NCBI RefSeq assembly: GCF_003363155.1 | Contig: NZ_QRBE01000011.1 | Location: forward strand, 62,001 to 126,000 | Origin: Dyella monticola | GTDB lineage: Bacteria > Pseudomonadota > Gammaproteobacteria > Xanthomonadales > Rhodanobacteraceae | DNA: 64,000 bases | Direction of reading: 5' to 3' | Part shown: positions 9,418-18,621 of the stretch, in pieces | Position numbering within the stretch: position 1 is the stretch's first letter | Layout: every line of letters starts with the position of its first letter | Translations under genes and position numbers: made by a program | The notes under the pieces: generated by a model | Seen by the model: the letters and a program-made list of their open reading frames with translations, nothing else | Database searches by the model: none | What the model was told of the DNA's origin: nothing

Positions 9418-10104
9418 TCTGCGACTAACTAAAGAAATGGCCCTGCTCCACCATCTGGCAGGGAAGGCAGGCATCCCACGTTGCCCAAGGAAAAGTACGC
9501 TTCCCAAAGGCGATCATCCGGCAACGTCGGCGGAAATGTTCCGATAAATGCTGGGACAAATTGACGGGTCCGCTATCTGCGTCTGCGCAAAACAAGCACC
9601 GGAGAGTACCGCTACTGCAGCATTCGGCCACTGCCGTGCCAGGCCGCTTGATGTGCCCATGCCGATCTTCTATCGTGCCGTGCTGAACAGGGTGATGGCC
9701 GGGTGGAACCGTCGGCGATCGGATCATGTAACTCAGGCAGCAGCGGTGTATACCGCTGGCCGCCGTCGATGCATGCGCTACGGTTTTTCGCCGCCACCTC
9801 GGACGCATGGATAGCCGTCTAACTTCCCTCTCCAGATTACCTGCCGTGCGCTTTTTGGCTCGAACCGCGCGTCGTGCGTTGGGGGTCGACCGAAAATCGG
9901 CGTGCCGGCCGGTCATCATTTCTCGACGGATCCATCCACCGCAGTACCTGGCTTACGAATGGGCATCCGCATGACGATGTGTAACGGGCGGTAACCATTC
10001 AAGGCACCTTGGCGCTGTCTCTGTCGCGACCGTCGTTCGCGAATTTAAGGCCATGACGGCCAGCAGCCGATAACCCATCCAATCAAAGCCCTTGACGCGC
10101 AACT
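9418..10104. other. Gene-free stretch before the hybrid kinase
   Basis: About 690 bases. Open frames exist on both strands, but none has a ribosome site, a recognisable domain or protein-like composition. I see no terminator or repeat worth naming. It may hold the promoter of the kinase gene at 10105 or decayed coding sequence. Confidence 0.4.
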
Positions 10105-11928
10105 ATGACCGGTGGACGAAACACGATTGTTCGCATTGAGATCCTGACGGGCTTCGTGCTGCTATTGATCGCCGGCGTGCTGGCGATCCTTGCCGCATTC
10201 AACAGTGCTCACGCCTTTGATCTTGCAAGCCAGTCGCTTAGAGCCCGCCACGACATCGACCAGCTCTTCGGCGAAATCAAAGATGCCGAGACGGGCCAGC
10301 GTGGTTATCTGCTGACCGGAAAATCGGATTACCTCGCTCCTTACCATGAGGCACGCAACGAACTGGACCAGACCCGTTCGGCACTGCGAACCTTGGTCTG
10401 GGCGGCCGCTCAACGTCGGCTGGTGAACCAGCTGGATACCGCCATCGACCAGAAGATGGCGGAGCTGGAACATACGATCCAGCTCTACGACACCTCCGGT
10501 CCCGCCAGTGCTCTGGCCATCGTCAATGACGATCGTGGCCTGACCCTGATGGGACAAATCCGCACGCTTACCCGTCAATTGGATAATGAACAGAGCGATC
10601 AGCAACAGGCTCGCTTGCATCAGTTCCGGCTTCAACAGCAAGTGCTGCTGGGAGCCATCATTGCCGCCACGCTGGTTGCATTCGTCCTGGCCCTGCTCGT
10701 ACTGCGCCAGGGAGAACGGCAACAAACCGAGCTCGCCTTGAAGAACGCCGCGCTCAGAGAGCAAATGCACCAACAGGCAGGTACCGAAGCGCAGCTGCGG
10801 CATGTGCAGAAGATGGACACCCTCGGGCAACTGACGGGCGGCATAGCGCATGACTTCAACAACATGCTGGCGGTGATCGTCGGTAACCTGGAAATTGCGC
10901 AACTGCGCTTAGAACGAGGCAGCGGCGACGTGGAAAAGTTCATGCAGAACGCACTTCTGGGCGCAGGCAAGGCAAGCGGCCTGACCAAGCGCCTGCTCGC
11001 GTTTTCACGGCGGCAGGCACTTCGCCCGATTGCCGTCGACGTCAACGCGTGCGTGCATGAGATGTCGGCCATTCTCGCCCGTACCCTGGGCGAAAACATT
11101 GCCATCAGGCTCAGCCTTGATGATGCGCTTTGGCCTGCGTATGTCGATCGGCCTCAGCTTGAAAGCACGCTGCTCAATCTGGCGGTGAACAGTCGCGACG
11201 CCATGGAGAGCGGCGGTCAACTCACCATATTGACCGCCAACGCAAACTTCGATGAGCACCCTTGCGATCAAAACGAAGACACGCTGTCGGGCGACTACGT
11301 GATGATGGCGGTGTCCGATACAGGCCACGGCATGACGCCCGAGGTCATGCAACGCGCCTTCGAACCCTTCTTTACCACCAAGGCGGTCGGCCGCGGCACG
11401 GGCTTGGGATTGAGCCAAATCCACGGCTTCGTGCTGCAATCCAACGGTCACATCAAAATCGACAGTACCCCGGGCCTTGGTACCACCATCCGGCTCTATT
11501 TGCCGCGCGCACCACGGCTGAGCGCGCGCAACGAGCAACATCAAACCCAGGTATCGGCGCTCCCGCACGTCGTGCTCGTCGTGGAAGACGACCCGGATGT
11601 GCGCGAGTTGGCCAAGGGTGCGCTGGAAGAGCTGGGCTACACCGCTCTTCTGGCCGATGGTGCGGAAGCGGCCGAGGCGCTATTGAGCGAGCATCCGGAA
11701 ATTTCGATCCTGCTGACCGATGTCGTGATGCCAGGTCCCAGCGGCGTATCGCTGGCCCGCGAAATGACTCGACGCTATCCGGAACTTCGCGCGCTTCTGA
11801 TGAGCGGCTATCCGCGCGACATTGTCGATCGCGCACAACCCCATGACGATCGCACACGCCTATTGGCCAAACCATTCACGATGCGTGACCTGGCCGAGGC
11901 GCTGCGAGCGGCCTTGAACGATGAATGA
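10105..11928 (+). CDS. CHASE3 hybrid sensor histidine kinase/response regulator
   Basis: 607 residues. One membrane segment (~11-32), a periplasmic CHASE3-like domain (DAETGQRGYLLTGKSDYL, ~55-75), a second membrane segment (~175-200), a short linker coil, the phosphoacceptor H-box GGIAHDFNN with His249, the N box NLAVNSRDAM, G1 DTGHGM, F box FEPFFTTK and G2 GRGTGLGL. A C-terminal receiver domain carries Asp539 in LLTDVVMPG and the conserved Lys in LAKPF. It should autophosphorylate and pass phosphate to its own receiver. It lacks a DNA-binding output, so a phosphotransfer partner is expected. The protease gene at 12361 follows after 430 bases. Confidence 0.92.
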   Translation: MTGGRNTIVRIEILTGFVLLLIAGVLAILAAFNSAHAFDLASQSLRARHDIDQLFGEIKDAETGQRGYLLTGKSDYLAPYHEARNELDQTRSALRTLVWAAAQRRLVNQLDTAIDQKMAELEHTIQLYDTSGPASALAIVNDDRGLTLMGQIRTLTRQLDNEQSDQQQARLHQFRLQQQVLLGAIIAATLVAFVLALLVLRQGERQQTELALKNAALREQMHQQAGTEAQLRHVQKMDTLGQLTGGIAHDFNNMLAVIVGNLEIAQLRLERGSGDVEKFMQNALLGAGKASGLTKRLLAFSRRQALRPIAVDVNACVHEMSAILARTLGENIAIRLSLDDALWPAYVDRPQLESTLLNLAVNSRDAMESGGQLTILTANANFDEHPCDQNEDTLSGDYVMMAVSDTGHGMTPEVMQRAFEPFFTTKAVGRGTGLGLSQIHGFVLQSNGHIKIDSTPGLGTTIRLYLPRAPRLSARNEQHQTQVSALPHVVLVVEDDPDVRELAKGALEELGYTALLADGAEAAEALLSEHPEISILLTDVVMPGPSGVSLAREMTRRYPELRALLMSGYPRDIVDRAQPHDDRTRLLAKPFTMRDLAEALRAALNDE

Positions 11929-12360
11929 GACATCGCGCGGCATCGAGTGACGCACGCGGCCGCTTGGCCATGCCTCGATGTTGAAGACCGCGTGCAGCGG
12001 GTACGGCCCACGGGTGAATGCCGCACGCAACATGCATGGCGCGATGACCTATGCCATGACGCGCGACAGCTCGCATATGAAAAATCCGCGTTAGACACCG
12101 GCCGATTGCTGCACCTGCGTCGGACTTATGCCGCCGCCGCGCACATCCGCGCGTGCCGCATGGAGAGATCGCGTGAGAACGGGTGATTTATACGCGAGAC
12201 ACGGCGATTTCGGTTGCGTGCCAAGCGCAGAGTCGACTCCTATATTTCGGAGCGGGCTGTAGGAGCGCACAGCCATGCATGTCACGGGGAGGAGACCTTT
12301 GGATCAAGGTCCCGGCGCTGCTTTCGGCGCGTGGCATTCGTTTGAACGCGGGGACTTCAC
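11929..12360. other. Intergenic region upstream of the S53 protease gene
   Basis: About 430 bases, no gene seen. A short stem GGCTGT-AGGAGCGC-ACAGCC near 12256-12275 contains the GTAGGAGCGC string found at the head of many REP-type elements in this bacterial group, but the rest of a REP unit is absent. The region presumably carries the protease promoter. Confidence 0.3.
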
Positions 12361-15300
12361 ATGTTGAATGACAAACATCGGCCGTGGCTTGCGGTCGCGG
12401 GTTTGGCCCTGGTCATCGGGGTGCCGGCCGCAGCAAGCGCAAGCAACTCGACCCAAAGCCCTGGTTACCTGCCGCCCATTACGCAAGATCAGGCGCGCAT
12501 TCAAGGTTCCGTCGACGATAACCAGAAGGTCGCTCTTACCAACACACACTCCTCTTATGCCGTGGCCGCCTACGACAAAGGCGCGCTCCCCGCTACGCAA
12601 ACGTTCTCGGATCTTTCGCTGGTGCTGAAGCGCAGTCCGACCAAGCAGCAAGAGTTCGACAACCTGCTCAACGCGCAGGCCAATCCGAGCTCGCCCTACT
12701 TCCATCATTGGTTGACTGCAGCACAAATCGGCCTGTTCGCGCCCAATCCATCGGACGTGGCCAAAGTGACGCAGTGGATGAAATCGCATGGACTGAAGGT
12801 CACGTACGTGAGCCCGGACGGCCTGATCATCCATTTCTCGGGCAACGCGGCCGAGTTGAACAGTGCGTTCAACGCGTCGATGCACAACTACCAGATCAAT
12901 GGCGAAAAGCATTTCGCCAACGCGAACGCCGCGCAAATTCCAACCGCGTTGTCATCGATCGTCCAATATGTCCGCCTGCACAACTTCTTCCCCAAACCGC
13001 AGCACGTGGACGTGGGCGTGGTGAGCAAGGACAAGGCGAACGGTCACTGGAAAATGCTGGCAAAAGCCAGTGCGACGGCAAACGGCAAGCCTGTCGCACA
13101 ATTCACCGTACCGGGCGGCAACGTGGATACGCAGACCACGTACGACGTCGCTCCCGCGGATTTCAACACGATCTACAACGTCACTCCGCTATGGAACGAG
13201 GGGACGCGCGGCGCCGGGCAGACCATCGTGGTGCTTGAACGCACCGACGTGAATCCGGCCGACATCCAGACCTTCCGCAAGGCCTTTTTGCCGGCCAATG
13301 CCAAGGGCACGATCACCTACGTACATCCCAACAACTGCACGGATCCGGGCATCAACGGCGATGAGAGCGAAGCGGCGCTCGATGCCGAATGGGCCGGTGC
13401 CGCTGCGCCCGATGCGAACATCGTATTTGCGTCGTGCGCGGACACCAGCAGCGACTTCGGCGCATTCCAGGCCGGCTTCGGCATGGCCGACAGCTCCGCC
13501 ACCGCCTCGCCGGGCAATGTATGGAGCTTGAGCTACGGCGAATGCGAATCGGCCGCTGGCGGCGACACGACGGCATCACTGTTGTGGTCGGATGCGGAAG
13601 CCGAAGGCGTCACCGTGTTCGTGTCGACCGGCGATGCCGGTTCGGCCGCGTGCGATCAGAACGCCATTGGCGCGGCATCGGGTGGCGCGCAGGTCAACAT
13701 CATGGCGTCCACACCTTATAACGTTGCCGTGGGCGGCACGGATTTCAACGACCTCAACAATTACGCCGCGTATTGGACCTCCACCAACCTGGCGTTGAAC
13801 GGATCGGCCATCAGCTACGTGCCGGAACAAACCTGGAACGATTCCTGCGCCAGCAGCGAGCTCGATACATTGATGGGCTACAAGAACGGCCTCGATGCGT
13901 GCAATGACGGCACTGGCCCCGGCAGCAATTACTTGAACACCGCCGGCGGTGGCGGCGGCGCCAGCATCGTTTTCCCGCAACCGGCATGGCAGACGGGCGT
14001 CTACGGACAAACCAATTTCAGCTCGCGCACCTTGCCCGATGTGTCGCTGTTCGCCGCTAACGGCCTGTACGGCCATGCGCTGGTGTATTGCATGTCCGAC
14101 GCCAACGAAAACGGCACGGCGTGCAACTACACCGACTCCGACGATGTGTACTACAACAGCGCCGGCGGTACCTCGTTCGCCGCACCGGCGATGGCCGGCG
14201 TGCAGGCGTTGATCAACCAAGCCACCGGCGATACCAGCGGAAACATCCTGCCGGCCCTGTACAACATCGGCACCAAGGAATACGGCACCAACGCATCGCC
14301 GAACAAAGCCACGGTAACCCGCTGCGATGCATCCAATGGCGCCTCGATCGGCAGCACCTGCGTGTTCAACAACATCACCGTCGGCAACATCGACGTGCCA
14401 TGCTGGGCCGGTACGGCCAATTGCTATCTCGGCCCGAGCAACAATTCGCTGCAGTCGTTCGGGGTGGTGTATGCGACGCCGAGCCAAAGCTCGCTCACGC
14501 TCGTGCCTGCATGGTCGGCCGGCTCCGGCTACAACATGGCCACGGGTCTGGGTTCGGTCAACGTGACCAACCTCGTCAACGCGGTGGTCGACTTCGAGAA
14601 ACCGTTCAATCGCACCAACAAGTATGCGGCGCCCTACGACTTCATGTCGTCGAACGTCACCAACACCGATTGGTTCAGCAATGACGGCTTCAGCGATATC
14701 GCCGTGGTCGATCCGGTCAAGGGCAGCATCACCACGCTCGCGATGAAAGGCAGCGTAATCCGCGGTCAAGTCACGCAGGCGTCCACCCCGGGTGAAACCG
14801 TCGCCAACGCGGCGGATTACTTCCCCGCGCTGGATGCCCTGGGCCTGGATTCGGCGCACCTGGCATGGACCGGTCCGGACGGCCAGCTTTACGTGTGGAT
14901 CTCCGATGACATCGGCGATTTCTTCAAATACGACGTTGCGCCGTTTGCGGCCGGATGGAAGCTGCTGGGTTCGGAAGTGATCGACAGCAGCGGCGCGCCG
15001 CAACTGCTGTGGTACGACGCCAGCACGTCGCAATACGAGTGGTGGACGCTGGGTACGGACCCGAGCACGGCTGCGCCCACGCTGGCCTCCAACTCCGGTC
15101 CGCTCTCTGCAACGAACAAGGGCGATGTGCCGACCATGGCCGACCTCAACGGCGACGGTTACGGCGACCTGGTGTGGACCAACCCCGCCAACGACACCGT
15201 CACCGCCTGGATCAACAACCTGCAGGGCGGCTATGCCACGCACACCATCGCCAACCGTCCAGACGGCTATACGCTGGTGGGCGCGGGCGACTTCACCGGC

Positions 15301-15654
15301 AACGGCATTACCGATCTGGTGTGGATGAATACCGCCAAGCACGATCTGCAGATCTGGACGATGAATGGCTTCACCGTCACCAAGAAGACGACGGTCAGCT
15401 ACAACGCGGGCTATACGCTGGCGGCGATTGCCGACTATGACGGCGACGGCCTGGCCGACCTGCTGTTCGTCAACGCCAAGGGTGCCGTGTTCGATTGGCA
15501 GAGCGACGGCAGCGGCGGCTTCCAGAAGCTGCAGGTCGCAACGCCTGACGGCACGCCGTTCAAGGTACCGGCCGGCTCGAGCATTCAGCCGAACTGGCTG
15601 CAGGGTTCAGCCACGGGCGGTGTCGCCAACCCGCCGGCGCTGGCCAGCCACTAA
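12361..15654 (+). CDS. Secreted S53 (sedolisin/kumamolisin) protease with C-terminal FG-GAP/VCBS-like repeats
   Basis: 1097 residues; ATG preceded by GGGGAC. Signal peptide to about residue 28 (ending ASA), then a pro-kumamolisin activation domain (~50-215, with the family-typical FHHWLTAAQIGLFAP). The S53 catalytic domain spans ~250-740: Glu337 and Asp341 in ESEAALDAEW form the Glu-Asp pair, and Ser605 lies in GGTSFAAPAMAG. After ~770 come repeats such as ADLNGDGYGDLVWTNP, DFTGNGITDLVWMN and DYDGDGLADLLFVN, resembling FG-GAP/VCBS propeller blades that often bind calcium or surfaces. Expected to be an extracellular acid-active endopeptidase activated by propeptide cleavage. A strong terminator follows the stop. 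Confidence 0.95.
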   Translation: MLNDKHRPWLAVAGLALVIGVPAAASASNSTQSPGYLPPITQDQARIQGSVDDNQKVALTNTHSSYAVAAYDKGALPATQTFSDLSLVLKRSPTKQQEFDNLLNAQANPSSPYFHHWLTAAQIGLFAPNPSDVAKVTQWMKSHGLKVTYVSPDGLIIHFSGNAAELNSAFNASMHNYQINGEKHFANANAAQIPTALSSIVQYVRLHNFFPKPQHVDVGVVSKDKANGHWKMLAKASATANGKPVAQFTVPGGNVDTQTTYDVAPADFNTIYNVTPLWNEGTRGAGQTIVVLERTDVNPADIQTFRKAFLPANAKGTITYVHPNNCTDPGINGDESEAALDAEWAGAAAPDANIVFASCADTSSDFGAFQAGFGMADSSATASPGNVWSLSYGECESAAGGDTTASLLWSDAEAEGVTVFVSTGDAGSAACDQNAIGAASGGAQVNIMASTPYNVAVGGTDFNDLNNYAAYWTSTNLALNGSAISYVPEQTWNDSCASSELDTLMGYKNGLDACNDGTGPGSNYLNTAGGGGGASIVFPQPAWQTGVYGQTNFSSRTLPDVSLFAANGLYGHALVYCMSDANENGTACNYTDSDDVYYNSAGGTSFAAPAMAGVQALINQATGDTSGNILPALYNIGTKEYGTNASPNKATVTRCDASNGASIGSTCVFNNITVGNIDVPCWAGTANCYLGPSNNSLQSFGVVYATPSQSSLTLVPAWSAGSGYNMATGLGSVNVTNLVNAVVDFEKPFNRTNKYAAPYDFMSSNVTNTDWFSNDGFSDIAVVDPVKGSITTLAMKGSVIRGQVTQASTPGETVANAADYFPALDALGLDSAHLAWTGPDGQLYVWISDDIGDFFKYDVAPFAAGWKLLGSEVIDSSGAPQLLWYDASTSQYEWWTLGTDPSTAAPTLASNSGPLSATNKGDVPTMADLNGDGYGDLVWTNPANDTVTAWINNLQGGYATHTIANRPDGYTLVGAGDFTGNGITDLVWMNTAKHDLQIWTMNGFTVTKKTTVSYNAGYTLAAIADYDGDGLADLLFVNAKGAVFDWQSDGSGGFQKLQVATPDGTPFKVPAGSSIQPNWLQGSATGGVANPPALASH

Positions 15655-15691
15655 GGCGGCCCTTGTAACAAAACAATGGGTCACACCCTTG

Positions 15692-15719
15692 AAGCCGGGC
15701 AGCAATGCCCGGCTTTTTT
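15692..15719 (+). terminator. Rho-independent terminator of the S53 protease gene
   Basis: AAGCCGGGC, loop AGCAAT, GCCCGGCTT, followed by a T-run (TTTTTT in all). The stem is nine base pairs and begins 38 bases after the protease stop. It separates protease transcription from the downstream regulator. Confidence 0.9.
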
Positions 15720-15831
15720 ATGCTGCATCACAGATTGGAGACCGGTTAATGCCTACCTTATGATGGTTTGCGTTGGCGCTCTAAGGCCGGCCGCGTGGTT
15801 TCACCGTAGCACTGGCGATACCGATACCCAA

Positions 15832-16527
15832 GTGAGTTCGCAATCTCCGCTCCATGTGCTGATTCTTGAGGACGACGATCTGCTGCGCGATCGCGTGCTC
15901 GTCCCGCACTTGCGGCAGTTTGGTTTTCATGTGGAAGCGATCGGCCGCGCGTCGGAGCTTGACGCCAGGCTGCATCAGCCACTGCCGGATATCGTGGTGC
16001 TGGACATCGGCCTGCCCGACCTGGATGGCTTCGAAGTCGCACGCATGTTGCGCGCGAAGGTCGCCGAAATCGGCATCGTCATGCTTACTGCGCGCGCCGA
16101 ACCGCATTATCAGGTGCGCGGTTTGTCGGAAGGCGCCGATGCCTATCTGGCCAAGCCGGTGGATATCGATGTGCTGGCGGCAACGCTTTACAGTCTCGCC
16201 CGACGACTGCACCCGGCATCGCCCGCGTCCATCGATCACAGCTGGCGCCTGGGCGCCGAGGGCTGGTGTTTACTGTCTCCCGAAGGGCAACCGGTGGCGC
16301 TCAGCCAGCTCGAAAGCCGCCTGCTGGCGCCGTTGATCGAGAACCCCAATCGCGTCATCTCGCGTGAAGCATTGATCCAGGCGGTGACGACCAACATCCA
16401 CGCGTACGATCCGCATCGCCTGGATACGCTGGTGCATCGCATCCGCAAGAAAGTGATGCGCGTGCTGGGCACGCCCTTTCCGCTGAACGCGGTGCCGGGC
16501 CAGGGTTATGTGCTGGTCTTTCACTGA
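15832..16527 (+). CDS. OmpR/PhoB-type response regulator
   Basis: 231 residues from GTG 15832, chosen because the receiver domain starts at once (PLHVLILEDDDLLRD). An upstream in-frame ATG at 15760 would add 24 atypical residues, so the start is uncertain. Receiver: acidic pocket EDDD, phospho-acceptor Asp58 in VVLDIGLPD, Thr86 and Lys108 in LAKP. The C-terminal winged helix (~135-230) shows RVISREALIQAV and LDTLVHRIRKKV, the usual recognition-helix region. No dedicated kinase is cotranscribed; the convergent hybrid kinase at 16521, whose end overlaps this gene by seven bases, or the kinase at 10105 are candidate partners. Confidence 0.88.
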   Translation: MSSQSPLHVLILEDDDLLRDRVLVPHLRQFGFHVEAIGRASELDARLHQPLPDIVVLDIGLPDLDGFEVARMLRAKVAEIGIVMLTARAEPHYQVRGLSEGADAYLAKPVDIDVLAATLYSLARRLHPASPASIDHSWRLGAEGWCLLSPEGQPVALSQLESRLLAPLIENPNRVISREALIQAVTTNIHAYDPHRLDTLVHRIRKKVMRVLGTPFPLNAVPGQGYVLVFH

Positions 16528-18377
16528 AGCCGGATCGTCTCATCGCGCTGTCGTGCAGGATGGCGACGCGCGACCTGCTGCACACGGGTCAATAACGTTT
16601 CGGGTGCAAACGGTTTGGGCAATCTTTCATTGAGCGCGTGACTGCCCTCACCTGCATCCGCGTCTCGCTCCAGGTAAGCGGAAATCAAAATCGCCGGCAC
16701 GGACGGATACCGCTCGCGGATACGCGCCAGCAACGTCGAACCGTCGATGTCCGGCATGCGGTGATCGCAGATCAGCACCTGCGGCGCCGATGACGATTCG
16801 GCCAAATGCCGCATCGCCTCAGCACCATTGGCCGCTTCGTCCACCACACAACCGCCTTGCGTCAACGCGGAACTCAGCAATGTGCGCAGATCGTCATCAT
16901 CGTCAATCAACCATACACGCAGCGACGCGAGATCGGGTTCCGGTATGCGCGCCGACAGCGTATCCGTTCGGGGTAGGCGCATCCTGATCGCGGTGCCGAT
17001 ACCTGGCGTACTGTCGATTGCGACGGTTCCACCAGCACGATGGATGAGGTCATACACCACGCTCAACCCCAGCCCCGTGCCGAGGCCGACCGGCTTGGTG
17101 GTAAAGAACGGTTCGAACGCGTGCTGCACGGCCTCGGCGGACATACCGGCACCGGTATCGCGGATCGTGATGGCGATCTGCCCATCGCCGTCATCCGCCG
17201 CGCTGACCACGCATACGCCACCGTGTTCCTGCATCGCGTCGCGTGCGTTGGTGACCAGGTTGAGCAAGGCGAGCTCGAATTGGTTTCGATCAAAATGGAT
17301 CAACAGCGGCAACGCCGGTGTGGCGATCTCCAGCTTGATGTCCGGCGGCAACAATTGCTGCAGCAGGGGACGCAGTTCGCGCAGTGCCTGAGCGACATCG
17401 AACGTCTCCGTCAGGGTGACGCTTCGACGGCTGAAGTTCAGCAGTTTCCTGCACACCGCCGCGCCACGGCGCGCGGCAAGCTCGGTACCTTCGAGCGCGT
17501 CCGCCAGCTCGCGGGCGACCGGTGCCATATCCTCGTGCGGCTCGTCCAACCGTTGCCGTGTGCGGGCAAAACCCAGCACGATGCCGAGCACGTTGTGAAT
17601 ATCGTGCGCGATGCCGCTGGCAAGCTTGCCCACGGCATCCATCTTCTGCGCATGCAGCAGCTGTTCCCTGGCGTGCTCTCGCTCGGTGATTTCCTGCTGC
17701 AGTTGCTGGTGCTGGCGATGGACCTGCTCGTAGCTTTTGCGCAACGACTGCACGCTCCGATCCAGCACGATCGCTACCGCAAGGTACGCCCACATCGTTC
17801 CCGGCAATCCGGCATACAAACCCACCAGGACTTGCGGCAGCGCTGGCGGAAAGAGCGTCTCCACCGTCATGCCGGCAAAGTAGGCAAGCAAGGTGCCCCC
17901 ATACACGTACCACAGCGCGGACCTGCCCAGCATCAGGCCCGCAATGATCATGGCGACAAAGAAAATCGAATCGTCGCGCGTATCGGTAATGCCGGTCACC
18001 CCGAAAAAGACCACGGCCGAAACAATGATGACGCTGAGAAATTGTTTTACCGCCCGCCGAAACAAACCGCGACGAATGAGATAAACGCCGACCCATGCCG
18101 ACGCGGACATGGCCACATCCGTCGCCAGGTCGACAATGAAGGGAATGCTCGTGCCTCGGAGCTCATGGCTGTGAGCGGTGATAAGCAGATGCAGATTCGC
18201 GTGCGAAAGAATGTACAGCTTGTTCAACGGCTGCATGCAGCCGTAAAACGCGAAAAAGAACTGCATGAAAAAGGCGTTGCTGCGATCGACCGGATCGTCG
18301 ACCGGCACCTTCGCCAACCACGCCAACGCGCGCTTCAACAGACCGCGCCCCGCACCCACCACTGCGCTGTGTGACAT
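16521..18377 (-). CDS. Membrane-bound hybrid histidine kinase/response regulator
   Basis: 618 residues from ATG 18377 (GGGG upstream; GTG 18380 is also possible). Residues ~35-205 hold about five to six membrane segments with no large periplasmic loop, so the sensor is probably the membrane domain itself. A coiled linker (~208-240) leads to the H-box SGIAHDIHNVLG with His258, N box NLVTNARDAM, G1 DTGAGM, F FEPFFTTK and G2 GLGTGLGL. The C-terminal receiver has DDDDD, LICDHRMPDIDG and LPKPF. It resembles the kinase at 10105 in its catalytic core but not in its sensor. Convergent with the response regulator. Confidence 0.9.
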   Translation of the reverse strand: MSHSAVVGAGRGLLKRALAWLAKVPVDDPVDRSNAFFMQFFFAFYGCMQPLNKLYILSHANLHLLITAHSHELRGTSIPFIVDLATDVAMSASAWVGVYLIRRGLFRRAVKQFLSVIIVSAVVFFGVTGITDTRDDSIFFVAMIIAGLMLGRSALWYVYGGTLLAYFAGMTVETLFPPALPQVLVGLYAGLPGTMWAYLAVAIVLDRSVQSLRKSYEQVHRQHQQLQQEITEREHAREQLLHAQKMDAVGKLASGIAHDIHNVLGIVLGFARTRQRLDEPHEDMAPVARELADALEGTELAARRGAAVCRKLLNFSRRSVTLTETFDVAQALRELRPLLQQLLPPDIKLEIATPALPLLIHFDRNQFELALLNLVTNARDAMQEHGGVCVVSAADDGDGQIAITIRDTGAGMSAEAVQHAFEPFFTTKPVGLGTGLGLSVVYDLIHRAGGTVAIDSTPGIGTAIRMRLPRTDTLSARIPEPDLASLRVWLIDDDDDLRTLLSSALTQGGCVVDEAANGAEAMRHLAESSSAPQVLICDHRMPDIDGSTLLARIRERYPSVPAILISAYLERDADAGEGSHALNERLPKPFAPETLLTRVQQVARRHPARQRDETIRLQ

Positions 18378-18576
18378 CACTTATCGCCCCGACCCATCAC
18401 CGGCATGAACAACCAACAGGTAATGCGGCCCCCTTCCGCCACGCCGGCATACTACTCCAGCATCACCATCAAGCGATGGCCATGGCTTGGCGCTGAGACG
18501 CAAGGCACGGAACGTGCCTGACGGGCAGAGCGAGACCAAAACGCGTCCCTATTTCGAATTTCCTTGTGCCGCAACG

Positions 18577-18592
18577 ATTTAGACGTCTAAAT
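18577..18592. promoter_or_regulatory. Perfect 16-bp palindrome ATTTAGACGTCTAAAT
   Basis: A perfect inverted repeat in the gap between the 3' end of the photolyase gene and the 5' end of the hybrid kinase gene, about 200 bases before the kinase start. The centre AGACGTCT is identical to the MetJ met-box core of enterobacteria, but only one copy is present, whereas MetJ needs at least two adjacent boxes. It is best regarded as an unassigned operator candidate. Confidence 0.4.
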
Positions 18593-18621
18593 GTGGCCGT
18601 GAGCGGATACGAGCCGCACCG

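Noticed and set aside
9425-9919. 164-codon minus-strand open frame in the gap after the FAS1 gene
   Set aside because: No ribosome site, Arg/Cys/His-rich composition and no recognisable motif; treated as chance.
12256-12275. GTAGGAGCGC-containing stem as a REP element
   Set aside because: Only the head and a short stem are present, without the second hairpin or further copies in the window.
13576-15342. 588-codon minus-strand open frame across the S53 protease
   Set aside because: Antisense shadow of a strongly supported gene, with Arg/Gly/Val-biased composition and no domain.
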